Shown here piece after piece: positions 17,137 through 28,013 of a DNA stretch of 64,000 bases; position 1 is the stretch's first letter; every line of letters begins with the position of its first letter. The notes under the pieces were generated by a model that worked only from the letters and a program-made list of their open reading frames with translations, was not told the origin of the DNA and made no database searches. Both the position numbers and the translations under genes were made by a program. Location: positions 1 to 64,000 of the forward strand of contig NZ_JADMLH010000021.1 of NCBI RefSeq assembly GCF_016464385.1, read 5' to 3'. The stretch is from Nucisporomicrobium flavum. GTDB lineage: Bacteria > Actinomycetota > Actinomycetes > Mycobacteriales > Micromonosporaceae.

Positions 17137-17807
17137 TCGCCGAGGACAACGTGCTGCTGTCCACCGGGCTGGAGCTACTGCTGCGCCGTGCGGGCTGCCA
17201 TGTCGCCGCCGTCGCCGGTGACGCGCCGGGCTTTCTCACCGCCGTACGGGAACACCGGCCCGACGTCACGATCGTCGACGTCCGGCTCCCCCCTTCCTTC
17301 CGCGACGAGGGGATCCGAGCCGCCCTGGAGGCCCGGCGGGAGCTTCCGGGCCTGCCGGTCCTGGTGCTGTCGCAGTACGTCGAGCAGCAGTACGCCGCCG
17401 AGCTCCTGTCCTCCACTGGCGGCGGCGTCGGCTATCTCCTCAAGGACCGGGTCAGCCGGGTGGACGAGTTCGTCGACGCCCTGCGCCGGGTCGCCGCCGG
17501 AGGCACCGCGATGGATCCCGAAGTCATCGCGCAACTCGTGCACCGCGCCGGTGACCCGGTCGCCGCCCTCACCCCGCGCGAGCGGGAGGTGCTCGGGCTG
17601 ATGGCTCAGGGTTGCGACAACAACGCCATCGCCAGTCGGCTCGTCATCACCGCCAACGCCGTGCACAAGCACATCGGCAACATCTTCGCCAAGCTCGGGC
17701 TCGCCGTGACCGACAGCGGCCACCGGCGGGTCCTCGCCGTCCTCGCCTATCTGAACGGACCCGTCCGCGGGACCGGGGCCGGGTCGGCCGGGGTCAGCGG
17801 TCGCTGA
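17124..17807 (+). CDS. NarL/FixJ-family response regulator
   Basis: 227 aa. Receiver domain with acidic pocket E7/D8, phospho-acceptor D52 (IVDVRLP) and the switch lysine in YLLKDR. C-terminal LuxR-type HTH: LTPREREVLGLMAQGCDNNAIA then AVHKHIGNIFAKLGL. GTG 17124 lies inside the kinase gene, so the pair is translationally coupled. Target genes are not evident. The LysR regulator follows convergently. Confidence 0.93.
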   Translation: MRVVIAEDNVLLSTGLELLLRRAGCHVAAVAGDAPGFLTAVREHRPDVTIVDVRLPPSFRDEGIRAALEARRELPGLPVLVLSQYVEQQYAAELLSSTGGGVGYLLKDRVSRVDEFVDALRRVAAGGTAMDPEVIAQLVHRAGDPVAALTPREREVLGLMAQGCDNNAIASRLVITANAVHKHIGNIFAKLGLAVTDSGHRRVLAVLAYLNGPVRGTGAGSAGVSGR

Positions 17808-17818
17808 GGGACGGCAAC

Positions 17819-18742
17819 CTACAGCGGGTGGACGCCGATCGGCAGCTCGCCGGTCCCGATGTGGTCGAGCACGGTCGCCCGCAGCGCCTCCGCCGCGTGC
17901 GGGAGGATCGCGCGGCGGCGGTGGGCCAGGGCGATCGTGCGGCGCATGCCCGGCGGGGCGAGCGGCGTCGCCCGCAGCAGCGGCCGGTTGGCGAGCACCA
18001 TGCTGGGTACCAGCGCCACGCCCAGCCCCGCCTCGACGAAGGCGAGGACCGCGTCCATCTCGCCGCCCTCGACCGCGAAGCGCGGGGTGAAGCCGGCCCG
18101 CCGGCACGCCTCGAGGGTGACGTCGCGCAGGTCGTAGCCGGGGCGGAACATCACGAGCGGGGTGTCGCGCAGGTCGGTGAGGGCGAGCTGGGTGTTCGGC
18201 GTCGGCGGGGGGCCGGCCGCCACCGAGGCCACCACGAGGCTCTCGCGCAGGACCGGCGCCGCGTGCAGGGCCGGGTCGACGCCCTGCTCCGGCTGGACGA
18301 TCAGCGCGAGGTCGAGGTCGCGGGCGAGCAGGTCGGCGATGAGGTCCTGGGAGCTGCCCTCGTTCACGTGCAGGGCGATGTCCGGGTGTTCCGTACGGAA
18401 TCGGCGCAGCACCATCGGGACCAGCGACGAGCAGAGGCTGGGGGTCGCGCCGACCCGGACCCGGCCGCGGCGCAGGCCGACGATCTCCTGGACCGCGTCG
18501 CGGGCGGCGTCGGCGTCCGTGACCATCCGGCGGGCCAGGGGCAGCAGGGTCTCGCCCGCCGCGGTGAGGGCGACGGCCCCGCGGGCCCGCTCGAAGAGGG
18601 GCGCGCCGAGCGTGCCCTCGAGGGTGTGAATCTGCTTACTTAAAGTCGGCTGTGAGACGCCCAGAGAATCGGCAGCCTGGGTGAAATGCCGGGTTTCTAC
18701 CACTGCTAGGAAGTATCGGAGCTGTTGGAGCTGCACCTCCAT
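17819..18742 (-). CDS. LysR-family regulator divergent from sdhCAB
   Basis: 307 aa. N-terminal winged helix (LQQLRYFLAVVETRHFTQAA, then GVSQPTLSKQIHTLEGTLG) and a periplasmic-binding-like effector domain starting near residue 92. The 71-bp intergenic region with sdhC contains an inverted repeat (18754-18773). This arrangement is common in actinomycetes and suggests that it controls the succinate dehydrogenase operon and itself in response to an unidentified metabolite. Confidence 0.9.
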   Translation of the reverse strand: MEVQLQQLRYFLAVVETRHFTQAADSLGVSQPTLSKQIHTLEGTLGAPLFERARGAVALTAAGETLLPLARRMVTDADAARDAVQEIVGLRRGRVRVGATPSLCSSLVPMVLRRFRTEHPDIALHVNEGSSQDLIADLLARDLDLALIVQPEQGVDPALHAAPVLRESLVVASVAAGPPPTPNTQLALTDLRDTPLVMFRPGYDLRDVTLEACRRAGFTPRFAVEGGEMDAVLAFVEAGLGVALVPSMVLANRPLLRATPLAPPGMRRTIALAHRRRAILPHAAEALRATVLDHIGTGELPIGVHPL

Positions 18743-18753
18743 AGCTTACGTCT

Positions 18754-18773
18754 ATGATGACCCGGTCGATCAT
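18754..18773. promoter_or_regulatory. Candidate LysR operator
   Basis: ATGAT-N10-ATCAT inverted repeat midway between the divergent LysR and sdhC starts. Position and symmetry fit a LysR binding site; the exact T-N11-A core is not present. Confidence 0.35.
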
Positions 18774-18813
18774 GCATTAGACGAATCGCCTTGGTGTTCC
18801 TACCGTCCATGGA

Positions 18814-19575
18814 GTGGCGGTAGATACCAGAGTTCCTCCCCCGAAAGCGACGGCGGAGCCCGCGAAGAAGGCGCTCGGCAGGAGGACCCCCGCGAAGCGA
18901 GCACCCCGCGGCCTCCGGTCGTCGGTCTCGCTCAAGATCCTGATGGCGGTCAGCGGCCTCCTGCTGGTCGGCTTCCTGGCCATGCACATGCTCGGGAACC
19001 TGAAGATCTTCTTCGGCGCCGACAGCTTCAACCACTATGCGCACTGGCTGCGGACGGTCGGCGTGCCGCTGCTGCCGGAGGGCTGGTTTCTGTGGATCCA
19101 GCGGTTCGCGCTCACGGCCGCCGTGATCGCGCACATCGCCGCCGCGACGGTGCTGGCCCGCCGCGCCCGCCGCGCCCGTCCGGTGCGGTACGTGCACCGG
19201 CCCAAGGTGCAGGGCAGCTACGCGGCGCGCACGATGCGCTGGGGCGGCGTGATCATCCTGCTCTTCGTGATCTACCACATCCTGGACCTGACCACCGGCA
19301 CGCTGAACCCGGTGGCGGACCCGGAGCACCCGTACCGCAACGTCGTGGCGGACTTCGCGCCCGGCCGCTGGTACGTGACGCTGTTCTACACGCTCGCCGT
19401 CGTGAGCGTCGGCTTCCACCTGCGGCACGGGCTGTTCAGCGCCGCCCGCACGCTGGGCCAGCGCACCCCGCGCGGTGAGCGCCTCGTCCGCGCCGCCGCG
19501 CTCGTCCTCTCGGTCGCCCTCGTCGCCGGCTACCTGTCGGTGCCGTTCGCCGTGCTCACCGGATTGGTGGACTGA
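18814..19575 (+). CDS. sdhC: Succinate dehydrogenase cytochrome b subunit
   Basis: 253 aa membrane anchor of the b558 type: a basic Ala/Pro-rich N-terminal tail (to residue 30) and five membrane helices carrying conserved histidines (MHML, HWLR, IAHIAAA, YHILDL, FHLRHG). It should hold hemes and pass electrons between SdhB and menaquinone. GTG 18814 is used; a usual ribosome-binding site is missing. The sdhA ATG follows 1 bp after its stop. Confidence 0.9.
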   Translation: MAVDTRVPPPKATAEPAKKALGRRTPAKRAPRGLRSSVSLKILMAVSGLLLVGFLAMHMLGNLKIFFGADSFNHYAHWLRTVGVPLLPEGWFLWIQRFALTAAVIAHIAAATVLARRARRARPVRYVHRPKVQGSYAARTMRWGGVIILLFVIYHILDLTTGTLNPVADPEHPYRNVVADFAPGRWYVTLFYTLAVVSVGFHLRHGLFSAARTLGQRTPRGERLVRAAALVLSVALVAGYLSVPFAVLTGLVD

Positions 19576-19576
19576 C

Positions 19577-21513
<1,937 letters not shown>

Positions 21514-21514
<1 letters not shown>

Positions 21515-22257
21515 TGGACATTCAGGTACGCGTCTGGCGTCAGTCCGGCCCCGAGGACAAGGGCCGGATGGTCACGTACGACGTGAAGGACATCTCCCCC
21601 GACGCCAGCTTCCTCGAGATGCTGGACGTCCTCAACGAGAAGCTCATCCTCGACGGCGATGACCCGGTCGCCTTCGACCACGACTGCCGCGAGGGCATCT
21701 GCGGCATGTGCGGCATGATGATCAACGGCGTGGCGCACGGCCCCGAACGGGCCACCACCACCTGCCAGCTGCACATGCGCCACTTCAAGGACGGCGACAC
21801 CATCGACGTCGAACCGTGGCGCGCGTCGGCCTTCCCGGTCATCAAGGACCTCGTCGTCAACCGCGGCGCCTTCGACCGCATCATCGCCGCCGGCGGCTAC
21901 ATCACCGCCCCCACGGGCACGGCCCCGGACGCCCACGCCACCCCGGTCCCCAAGCCGGACGCGGACGCGGCCTTCGAAGCGGCCACCTGCATCGGCTGCG
22001 GCGCCTGCGTCGCGGCCTGCCCCAACGGCTCCTCGATGCTCTTCACCGCCGCGAAGGTCGCCCACCTGGGCCTGCTCCCCCAGGGCCAGCCGGAACGCGA
22101 CAGCCGCGTGGTGGACATGCTGGAGGCGCAGGACGAGGCGGGCTTCGGCGGCTGCACCAACATGGGCGAGTGCACGACGGTCTGCCCCAAGGGCATCCCG
22201 CTGTCGCTCATCGGCCGGCTCAACAACGACTACCGCAAGGCGATCGGCAAACGCTGA
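21514..22257 (+). CDS. sdhB: Succinate dehydrogenase iron-sulfur subunit
   Basis: 247 aa. It carries the three Fe-S clusters linking FAD to quinone. The [2Fe-2S] ligands are in CREGICGMCG (C58, C63, C66) with a further cysteine at 84. The ferredoxin-like domain has CIGCGACVAACP and CTNMGECTTVCPKGIP for the [4Fe-4S] and [3Fe-4S] centres. Third gene of sdhCAB, overlapping sdhA by one base. A hairpin follows the stop. Confidence 0.95.
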
Positions 22258-22268
22258 CCCGCGTACGG

Positions 22269-22300
22269 CGGCGGCCCGCTCCCTCGTGGACGGGCCGCCG
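22269..22300 (+). terminator. Hairpin after sdhCAB
   Basis: Ten-bp perfect GC arms (22269-22278 with 22291-22300) and a 12-nt loop, beginning 12 bp after the sdhB stop. No T-tract follows. This GC-hairpin type is common at actinomycete operon ends. Confidence 0.5.
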
Positions 22301-22352
22301 TGTCGCGTCGCGGGGCAGCCGGGGGCATGATCGCGGTGCCAGAATCAGCGGC

Positions 22353-23510
22353 ATGGCGGACTCCCCTGACGGCGGAACCGAGCCGCGCCGGCCGGTGTCG
22401 ACGTTCGAGCTCTTCTTCGACCTCGTCTTCGTGTTCTCGCTCACCCGGGTCACCGCGCTGATCCTCGAGCATCCCGACGCCGCGGGGGTTCTGCGCGGCA
22501 TGCTGGTCCTGGCCCTGTTGTGGTGGGCCTGGGGCGCGTACGCCTGGCTGACCAACGCCGTCGGCACCGACGGCACCGGCGCGCGCGGCGTGGTCCTCGC
22601 GGCCATGGGCGCGATGCTCGTCGTGGCGGTGGCGGTCCCGCAGGCGTCCGGGTCCGACGCGCTCGCTTTCGCGCTCGGGTACTTCGTGGTCCGGGTCCTG
22701 CACATCGTGCTGTACGCGGTGGCCGGCGGCGCCAACCGCGCGGCCATCCTCAAGCTCGCCCCGGGCAACCTCGTCGCGTCCCTGCTGCTGATCGCCGGGG
22801 TGTTCCTGCCCGACACCGTCCAAATCGTCCTGTGGGGCGTCGCCGTGCTGATCGACTACGGCACGCCGGTGCTGACCGGGGTCGGCGGCTTCACTGTTCA
22901 CGCGGGCCACTTCTTCGAACGCCACGCGCTGTTCATCATCATCGCGCTGGGCGAATCCGTCGTCGCGGTGGGAACCGGCGTCCTGCACACGGGCTCCCGC
23001 ATCACCCCGCCGGCCGCGGCCGCGATCCTGCTGGCGGTGGCGGCGATCGGCGGTCTGTGGTGGACGTACTTCGACCGTGAAGCCCCGATCACCGAGCACG
23101 CCCTGGCCCGCGCGACGGGAGCGCGGCGCGCCCACCTGGCCCGCGACGTCTTCAGCTACCTGCACCTGCCGCTGGTGGCGGGCGTCGTGCTGGTCGCGGT
23201 GGGCCTGGAGAGCATCATGAGCCACCCGGCCGACCACCTCCACGGCGTGTACGCGGCGGGCCTGGGCGGCGGCGCGGCCCTGTTCCTGCTGGGCCTGGCC
23301 GCCATCAGCCTCCGGCGCGGAGACCGGCCCCGCCCGGTCCACCTCGCCGCCGCGGTAGCAAGCCTCTGCCTGATCCCGGTGTCGTTCGCGCTGCCCGGCA
23401 CCGTCACCCTCCTGCTGCTGGTCGCGGTGCTGGCGGTGGTGGCCGTGCTCGATCGCGGCCGGGGCCGCACCCGGACGCGGTCCACGCGCGAGCGGGCCGT
23501 GTCGGCGTGA
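22353..23510 (+). CDS. ltrA: Low-temperature-requirement A (LtrA) family membrane protein
   Basis: 385 aa with about ten membrane helices. The LtrA signature FELFFDLVFVFSLTRVT is at residues 18-34, and FERHALFIIIALGES with its conserved His/Glu follows near residue 190. The molecular function of the family is unknown; the name comes from a Listeria cold-growth mutant. CAGAAT 7 nt before ATG 22353 suggests a leaderless message. Confidence 0.85.
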   Translation: MADSPDGGTEPRRPVSTFELFFDLVFVFSLTRVTALILEHPDAAGVLRGMLVLALLWWAWGAYAWLTNAVGTDGTGARGVVLAAMGAMLVVAVAVPQASGSDALAFALGYFVVRVLHIVLYAVAGGANRAAILKLAPGNLVASLLLIAGVFLPDTVQIVLWGVAVLIDYGTPVLTGVGGFTVHAGHFFERHALFIIIALGESVVAVGTGVLHTGSRITPPAAAAILLAVAAIGGLWWTYFDREAPITEHALARATGARRAHLARDVFSYLHLPLVAGVVLVAVGLESIMSHPADHLHGVYAAGLGGGAALFLLGLAAISLRRGDRPRPVHLAAAVASLCLIPVSFALPGTVTLLLLVAVLAVVAVLDRGRGRTRTRSTRERAVSA

Positions 23511-23538
23511 CCGGCGCCGCCCCGTACGCTGGGCGCGG

Positions 23539-24132
23539 ATGGGTGAGATCATTGCGGCCGCCGCGGGCGTGTTCGCCGGGACGAATGTCGACGACCTCGT
23601 CGTCCTGACCGTTCTCTTCCTGTCGGCGCGCGCCTCCGGACGGCCCCGGCCGTGGCACATCTGGGTGGGTCAGTACGCCGGCATCGCCACCCTCGTGGCC
23701 GTCTCCGCCGTCGCCGCGCTGGGCCTGACGCTGGTGCCGGATCGGTGGGTCGGCCTGCTCGGACTCGTACCGATGGCCTTGGGGGTCCGGGGCCTGATCG
23801 GCGCCGTGCGGGACCGGGGCGACGGGCCGCCGGAGGTGCTGACCGCGGCGAACGCGTTCGCCGTGGCCGGGGTGACCGTGGCGAACGGCGCCGACAACAT
23901 CGCGGTCTACACGCCGGTGTTCCGCAGCCTGGGCGTCGGCGGCAGCGTCGTGACCTGCCTGGTCTTCGCCGCGCTGGTCGCCGTGTGGTGCGCGGCGGCG
24001 TCGTGGCTCGGGTCGCACCCGCGGGTGATCGAGGTGGTGCGGCGGTACGGGCACTGGCTGGTCCCGCTCGTGTTCGTCGCGATCGGCGCGGTGATCCTCG
24101 TCGAGTCAGGGGTGCTCGGGCAGCTGCTGTGA
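23539..24132 (+). CDS. cadD: CadD-family cadmium-resistance transporter
   Basis: 197 aa, about six membrane helices. The N-terminal AGTNVDDLVVLTVLF and VGQYAGI, and the central ANGADNIAVYTPVF, match the CadD/LysE-clan cation exporters, where the repeated Asp/Asn residues in the helices are conserved. Proposed export of Cd(II) or a related ion. TACGCT lies 8 nt before the ATG. Its 3' end overlaps the convergent TetR gene by 27 bp. Confidence 0.8.
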   Translation: MGEIIAAAAGVFAGTNVDDLVVLTVLFLSARASGRPRPWHIWVGQYAGIATLVAVSAVAALGLTLVPDRWVGLLGLVPMALGVRGLIGAVRDRGDGPPEVLTAANAFAVAGVTVANGADNIAVYTPVFRSLGVGGSVVTCLVFAALVAVWCAAASWLGSHPRVIEVVRRYGHWLVPLVFVAIGAVILVESGVLGQLL

Positions 24133-24765
24133 ATGAGGCGGGTCCGGGGCCCCGCCGATGCCGGCGTGGATGAAGGACGTCAGCGTCTCGATCGCCTCCT
24201 CGTCGGAGAGCTCCCGCCCCAGCCGCGGCCCCTCCCCGGACAGCCACATCCCGGCGAACCCCGGCAGCAGCGTCGTGAACACCGTGGCCAGCACCAGCGG
24301 GTCGCCCGGTAGCGGCACCCCGGCGTCGCGGGCGCGGGTCAGGTGGTCGGCGATGTGGTGGATGTCCGGCTCGGTCAGGTGCCGGGACCGCTCGGCGAAG
24401 GCCGCGTCGACCGTCGCCGCCTGGCGCAGCGCGTCCATGACCACGCGGTGCCGGCGGTGGAAGTCCCAGTAGACCGCCACGTGCCAGCGGATGGCGTCGC
24501 GGTCGCTGAAGTCGTCGCCGTGCCGTTCGTCGCGCGCCGACGCGTCGCCCTGGGCCAGCAGGTCGTTCAGGAGGGCCTCGAGCAGCGCTTCCTTGTTGGC
24601 GAAGTGCGTGTAGAAGGAGCCGGCCGCGCGGCCCGCCTCGGCGGTGATGTCGGTGATCTTGGTGTTGAGGTAGCCGAGCCGGGCGAACGCGCGGACCGCC
24701 GCGGCCTTGAGCTCCGCCTCGGTCTGCGCGGCCTGCTGCCGGCGCACTCCCGCACCCACCGCCAT
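24106..24765 (-). CDS. TetR-family regulator
   Basis: 219 aa. N-terminal HTH with ITDITAEAGRAAGSFYTHFANKEALLEALL, then a helical ligand domain ending in a flexible tail. ATG 24765 is chosen for its GGGGAGGGG ribosome-binding site; an upstream in-frame start at 24804 is less likely. Divergent from the FAD monooxygenase. The shared 95-bp promoter region carries TTCA/TGAA repeats, so it probably represses that gene, with a flavin-hydroxylase substrate as possible inducer. Confidence 0.88.
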   Translation of the reverse strand: MAVGAGVRRQQAAQTEAELKAAAVRAFARLGYLNTKITDITAEAGRAAGSFYTHFANKEALLEALLNDLLAQGDASARDERHGDDFSDRDAIRWHVAVYWDFHRRHRVVMDALRQAATVDAAFAERSRHLTEPDIHHIADHLTRARDAGVPLPGDPLVLATVFTTLLPGFAGMWLSGEGPRLGRELSDEEAIETLTSFIHAGIGGAPDPPHSQQLPEHP

Positions 24766-24816
24766 CCGGACCCCTCCCCCTCTGCGTCTTGACGAGATTA
24801 CCAACCATCCGTACGG

Positions 24817-24851
24817 TGAATCTCTATTCAGTGAATCAAGGTTCAGCGAAT
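24817..24851. promoter_or_regulatory. Candidate TetR operator cluster
   Basis: TGAAT-CTCT-ATTCA-G-TGAAT (24817-24836) forms two overlapping palindromes that share ATTCA, and a further copy TTCAGCGAAT lies at 24842-24851, just before the monooxygenase ATG. The location between divergent TetR and target genes fits operator function. Confidence 0.5.
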
Positions 24852-24860
24852 GGAGCGGAC

Positions 24861-26315
24861 ATGGACGTCCTCATCGCCGGCGCCGGGCCGACCGGGCTGA
24901 CCCTCGCCATCGAGCTGCAGCGGCGTGGCGTGCCGTACCGGATCGTCGAGGCGTCGGCGCACCCCTTCGAGGGCTCGCGGGGCAAGGGGCTGCAGCCGCG
25001 CACCCTCGAGGTCCTCGACGACCTCGGCGTCATCGGCGAGTTCCTCGCGGCCGGCGCCGACTACCCGGTGTTGCGGGTGCACCGTCCGGACGGGACGGAT
25101 ATGGAGCTGCGTCTCGACGAGTGGCACCGGCCGACTCCCGCGGTGCCGTACCCGAACGTCTGGATGGTTCCGCAATGGCGCACCGGGGAGCTGCTGGCGG
25201 GACACCTTGCCGCGGCGGGCGGGCACATCGAGTACGGGGTCTCCGTCACCGCCCTGCGCCAGGACGACGACGGGGTTCACATCACGCTGAGCAGCGGGGA
25301 GGTCGTGACGGTCCGCTACCTCGTCGGCGCCGACGGCGGGCGGAGCACGGTGCGGGCCGCGGTGGGCGTGGGCTTCGCGGGCCGGACGTACGAGACGCAC
25401 ACCATGCTCATCGCCGACGTGCGGCTGACCGGGCTGAGCCGCGACGCCTGGCACGTCTGGCCCGGTACGGACGGGCGCAGCCAGCGGCTCGGCCTGTGCC
25501 CACTGCCCGGCACGGACCTGTGGCAGCTGACCGCGCCGCTCGCCGAGTCGGTCGCGGACGTCGTCGCCGAGGTCGCGCCCGAGGTGACGCTCACCCACAT
25601 CGGCTGGACGTCGCGGTTCCGCGCGAACATGCGGATGGCCGAGCGGTACCGCGCCGGGAACGTCTTCCTGGCCGGGGACGCCGCGCACGTGCACTCCCCC
25701 GCCGGCGGGCAGGGGCTCAACACCGGCGTGCAGGACGCGTACAACCTGGGGTGGAAGCTGGCGGCCGGGGACGATGCGCTGCTGGACACGTACGAGGCCG
25801 AGCGCCTGCCGGTGGCCGCCGGCGTGCTCGGCATCAGCACGCGGCTGCACCACCTCCAGCAGGAGGACGCCGCCGAGGCGATGCGCCGCGACGACCCGGT
25901 GCTGCGACAGCTGTCGCTGAACTACCGCGGCGGCCCGCTGGCCGCCGACCATCGGACGCGGCCCGGATCGGTGCGCGCGGGAGATCGCGCGCCGGACGCC
26001 CCGTGCCACGACAGCTCCGCTTTCCCCGTACGGATCTTCGACGCGCTGAGGGGCCCGCAGTGGACCCTCCTCGCCTTCGACGCCCCGGCGATCTCCCTGG
26101 GCGACGGCTTCCGCACCGTCCCGATCGTCCGCCCGGGCGCCCCCGCCGGGCCGGATTCCATCGTGGACACCCACGGCCACGCGCACGACGCCTACGACGT
26201 GCACACCCCCACGTACGTCCTGGTGCGCCCGGACAACTACCTGGGCTGCGTCACGGACGACCCGGCCGACCTCGACCCCTACCTGCGCAAACTCGGCCTC
26301 ACCGCGTCCCGGTGA
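24861..26315 (+). CDS. FAD-dependent aromatic monooxygenase (PHBH/MhpA type)
   Basis: 484 aa class A flavoprotein hydroxylase. FAD motif GAGPTGL (6-12), the conserved VGADGGRSTVR (about 154-164), GDAAHVHSPAGGQGLNTG (about 269-286), and a thioredoxin-like C-terminal extension typical of polyketide and rifampin-type hydroxylases. It would hydroxylate an aromatic or polyketide substrate using NAD(P)H and O2. Its close relatives include antibiotic-inactivating monooxygenases, but the substrate cannot be named. It is under the divergent TetR and overlaps the convergent MFS gene end by 37 bp. Confidence 0.85.
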   Translation: MDVLIAGAGPTGLTLAIELQRRGVPYRIVEASAHPFEGSRGKGLQPRTLEVLDDLGVIGEFLAAGADYPVLRVHRPDGTDMELRLDEWHRPTPAVPYPNVWMVPQWRTGELLAGHLAAAGGHIEYGVSVTALRQDDDGVHITLSSGEVVTVRYLVGADGGRSTVRAAVGVGFAGRTYETHTMLIADVRLTGLSRDAWHVWPGTDGRSQRLGLCPLPGTDLWQLTAPLAESVADVVAEVAPEVTLTHIGWTSRFRANMRMAERYRAGNVFLAGDAAHVHSPAGGQGLNTGVQDAYNLGWKLAAGDDALLDTYEAERLPVAAGVLGISTRLHHLQQEDAAEAMRRDDPVLRQLSLNYRGGPLAADHRTRPGSVRAGDRAPDAPCHDSSAFPVRIFDALRGPQWTLLAFDAPAISLGDGFRTVPIVRPGAPAGPDSIVDTHGHAHDAYDVHTPTYVLVRPDNYLGCVTDDPADLDPYLRKLGLTASR

Positions 26316-27484
26316 GCAGCGTCCGGCGGGTGAGGCCCGCGCCGCGGCCGCACCAGCACCACGGCGGCCGACCCCAGGCACACCGCCGCGGCCGTGACCA
26401 TGGCAGGCCGGCCGCCGGCATGCACCGCGACGGAACCCAGCGGGTTCGCCACCGCGACCGGCCCGAACATGGCCGTGGCGGCGGTGGCGGAGACGCGGCC
26501 CAGCAGGTGGCCGGGCGTGCGGGACTGCACGGCCGTCACCGCCGCGATCAGCGTCCACGGCAGGCCGATCCCGGCGAGCACCGCGCCGGCCACCATCGCG
26601 GGCCACCACGGCAGGCAGCGGCACAGCGTGCCGGCGGCGAACAGGACCGTCCCGGCGACGCCGGCGGCGATCTCGCCCCGCGCGGCGATGAGGCGGCCCG
26701 CGGCCGGCCCGGCGACGATCGACCCGGCGCCCTGGGCGCTGAGCAGCACGCCGAGGAACGTGCTCGGCAACGCCATGTCGTCCACGATCACGGCGTAGAG
26801 GGGCGCGGTGGTGAAGCCGGACATGCCGATCGAGACGCCGGCCAGCGCGACGGTCACGCGCAGGGTCCGCGTACGCCGCAGTACTCGCAGGCCGGCCCGC
26901 AGGCCCCGCTCCACCGCGACGGGCTGCGCCGGTACGGGCCTCAGCCGCAGCAGGGCGTACAGCGCCGCGGCGGCCACGGGCATGCAGGCGCTGAGAACGG
27001 CGACCGCCACGCCCCCGCGCCAGGCGTAGAGGCCGGCGCCGGCGAGGGGCGCGACGAGCTTCATGCCCTCCTGGGCGCTGGTGCGCCAGCCGTTGACCTC
27101 GCCCAGCCGGTCCGGGGGCAGCGCCGCGGGCAGCAGCGCCGACTCGCCGGCGTCCAGCAGGACGTAGCTCAGGCCGTACGCGAGGGAGACCGCGTAGATG
27201 AGCCATGCCTGACCCGCGGAGCGAACCGCGGTCAGCGAGAGGAGGGCCGCCGCGAGCGCCAGATCGGTGCCGATGAGCAACGGCCGGCGGGAAATCCGGT
27301 CGAGGAGGCCGCCGAGCCAGGGTCCGGCGAGGGTCGGGGCGTAGACGCAGAGGCCGGCGAGGCCGGCCCGGGCGGGCGACCCGGTCAGGTCGAGGATCCA
27401 GATCCCGGCGACGAGGGCCATGGCGGTGCTGCCGAAGCCGGAGAGCACCGAGATACCCACGAACAGGACGGCGTTGCGACGCAT
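26279..27484 (-). CDS. MFS transporter (DHA3-like exporter)
   Basis: 401 aa, 12 predicted helices with a central loop near residue 200. Motif A is GGLLDRISRRPLLIG. It resembles the MefA/enterobactin-exporter-like DHA3 group. ATG 27484 is chosen because GAGGA lies 8 nt upstream; a TTG at 27520 would add 12 residues. Upstream are two 13-bp direct repeats and a TGTCAA-N7-TTGACA palindrome that overlaps the end of the regulator gene, so the regulator probably controls it. Confidence 0.82.
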   Translation of the reverse strand: MRRNAVLFVGISVLSGFGSTAMALVAGIWILDLTGSPARAGLAGLCVYAPTLAGPWLGGLLDRISRRPLLIGTDLALAAALLSLTAVRSAGQAWLIYAVSLAYGLSYVLLDAGESALLPAALPPDRLGEVNGWRTSAQEGMKLVAPLAGAGLYAWRGGVAVAVLSACMPVAAAALYALLRLRPVPAQPVAVERGLRAGLRVLRRTRTLRVTVALAGVSIGMSGFTTAPLYAVIVDDMALPSTFLGVLLSAQGAGSIVAGPAAGRLIAARGEIAAGVAGTVLFAAGTLCRCLPWWPAMVAGAVLAGIGLPWTLIAAVTAVQSRTPGHLLGRVSATAATAMFGPVAVANPLGSVAVHAGGRPAMVTAAAVCLGSAAVVLVRPRRGPHPPDAAHRDAVRPSLRR

Positions 27485-27497
27485 GCCGCCATCCTCG

Positions 27498-27531
27498 AAG
27501 GCTGAGCGGAGTCGCAGCAAGGCTGAGCGGA
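27498..27531 (-). repeat. Two 13-bp direct repeats before the MFS start
   Basis: AAGGCTGAGCGGA (plus strand) occurs at 27498-27510 and 27519-27531, exactly 21 bp apart, two helical turns. They sit between the palindrome at 27533 and the ribosome-binding site of the MFS gene. The second copy nearly touches the palindrome. Protein-binding repeats or a recent duplication are both possible. Confidence 0.55.
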
Positions 27532-27532
27532 T

Positions 27533-27553
27533 CTGTCAACGTGGCATTGACAG
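27533..27553. promoter_or_regulatory. Operator 1 of the small HTH regulator (candidate)
   Basis: CTGTCAA-N7-TTGACAG, a perfect 7-bp-arm palindrome over the regulator's stop codon and upstream of the MFS exporter. The same core and spacing recur at 28014-28034 before the regulator itself. Confidence 0.6.
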
Positions 27554-28012
27554 GCTCTCCGTCAGCTTCTCGACCGCCAGCCGGACGTGACCGGGCAGCC
27601 GTGTACGGCCGGCGGCCAGATCGTCGGCCACCTGACGCGCCAGCGCATAGAGGCCGCTCGGAGCGGCGTCCACGGCGATCGCGACGGTGTCGCGCACCAG
27701 GGCCGCACGGGCGAAGCGTTGCCCCCAGCGCCGGTCGGCGGCGATGGCGCGGTGCAGTTCGGACACCGCTTGGCGGAGGATCACGATGCTGGGGGCGTAC
27801 CGCAGATCCTCGTGAGCGCGGCGGGCGCGGGCGGCCGTCAGCAGCCGTTGGCGGCGCTGCTCGGCAGCCTGGCGGCTGGCCAGCCCGAGCGCGCCGGCGA
27901 TCTGCGCCCAGGTCGCGCCGCCCTGCCGGGCCCGGTCGATGAGGTCCAGCTCGCGCTCGTCGAGCCGGGCCCGCGCGGGCCCGAGCTCGGCAAGGCGATC
28001 GAGATCCGTCAC
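27536..28012 (-). CDS. Small HTH transcriptional regulator
   Basis: 158 aa. Residues about 22-60 hold the helix-turn-helix ATWAQIAGALGLASRQAAEQ followed by a basic stretch RRQRLL, a pattern found in small actinomycete regulators. The helical C-terminal part has no recognised ligand domain. GTG 28012 is the start, 7 nt after a TACCGT -10 that lies inside the palindrome 28014-28034, so it should autoregulate. It is located 24 bp behind a DHA2 pump and just ahead of a second MFS pump on the same strand. Confidence 0.7.
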   Translation of the reverse strand: MTDLDRLAELGPARARLDERELDLIDRARQGGATWAQIAGALGLASRQAAEQRRQRLLTAARARRAHEDLRYAPSIVILRQAVSELHRAIAADRRWGQRFARAALVRDTVAIAVDAAPSGLYALARQVADDLAAGRTRLPGHVRLAVEKLTESLSMPR

Positions 28013-28013
28013 T

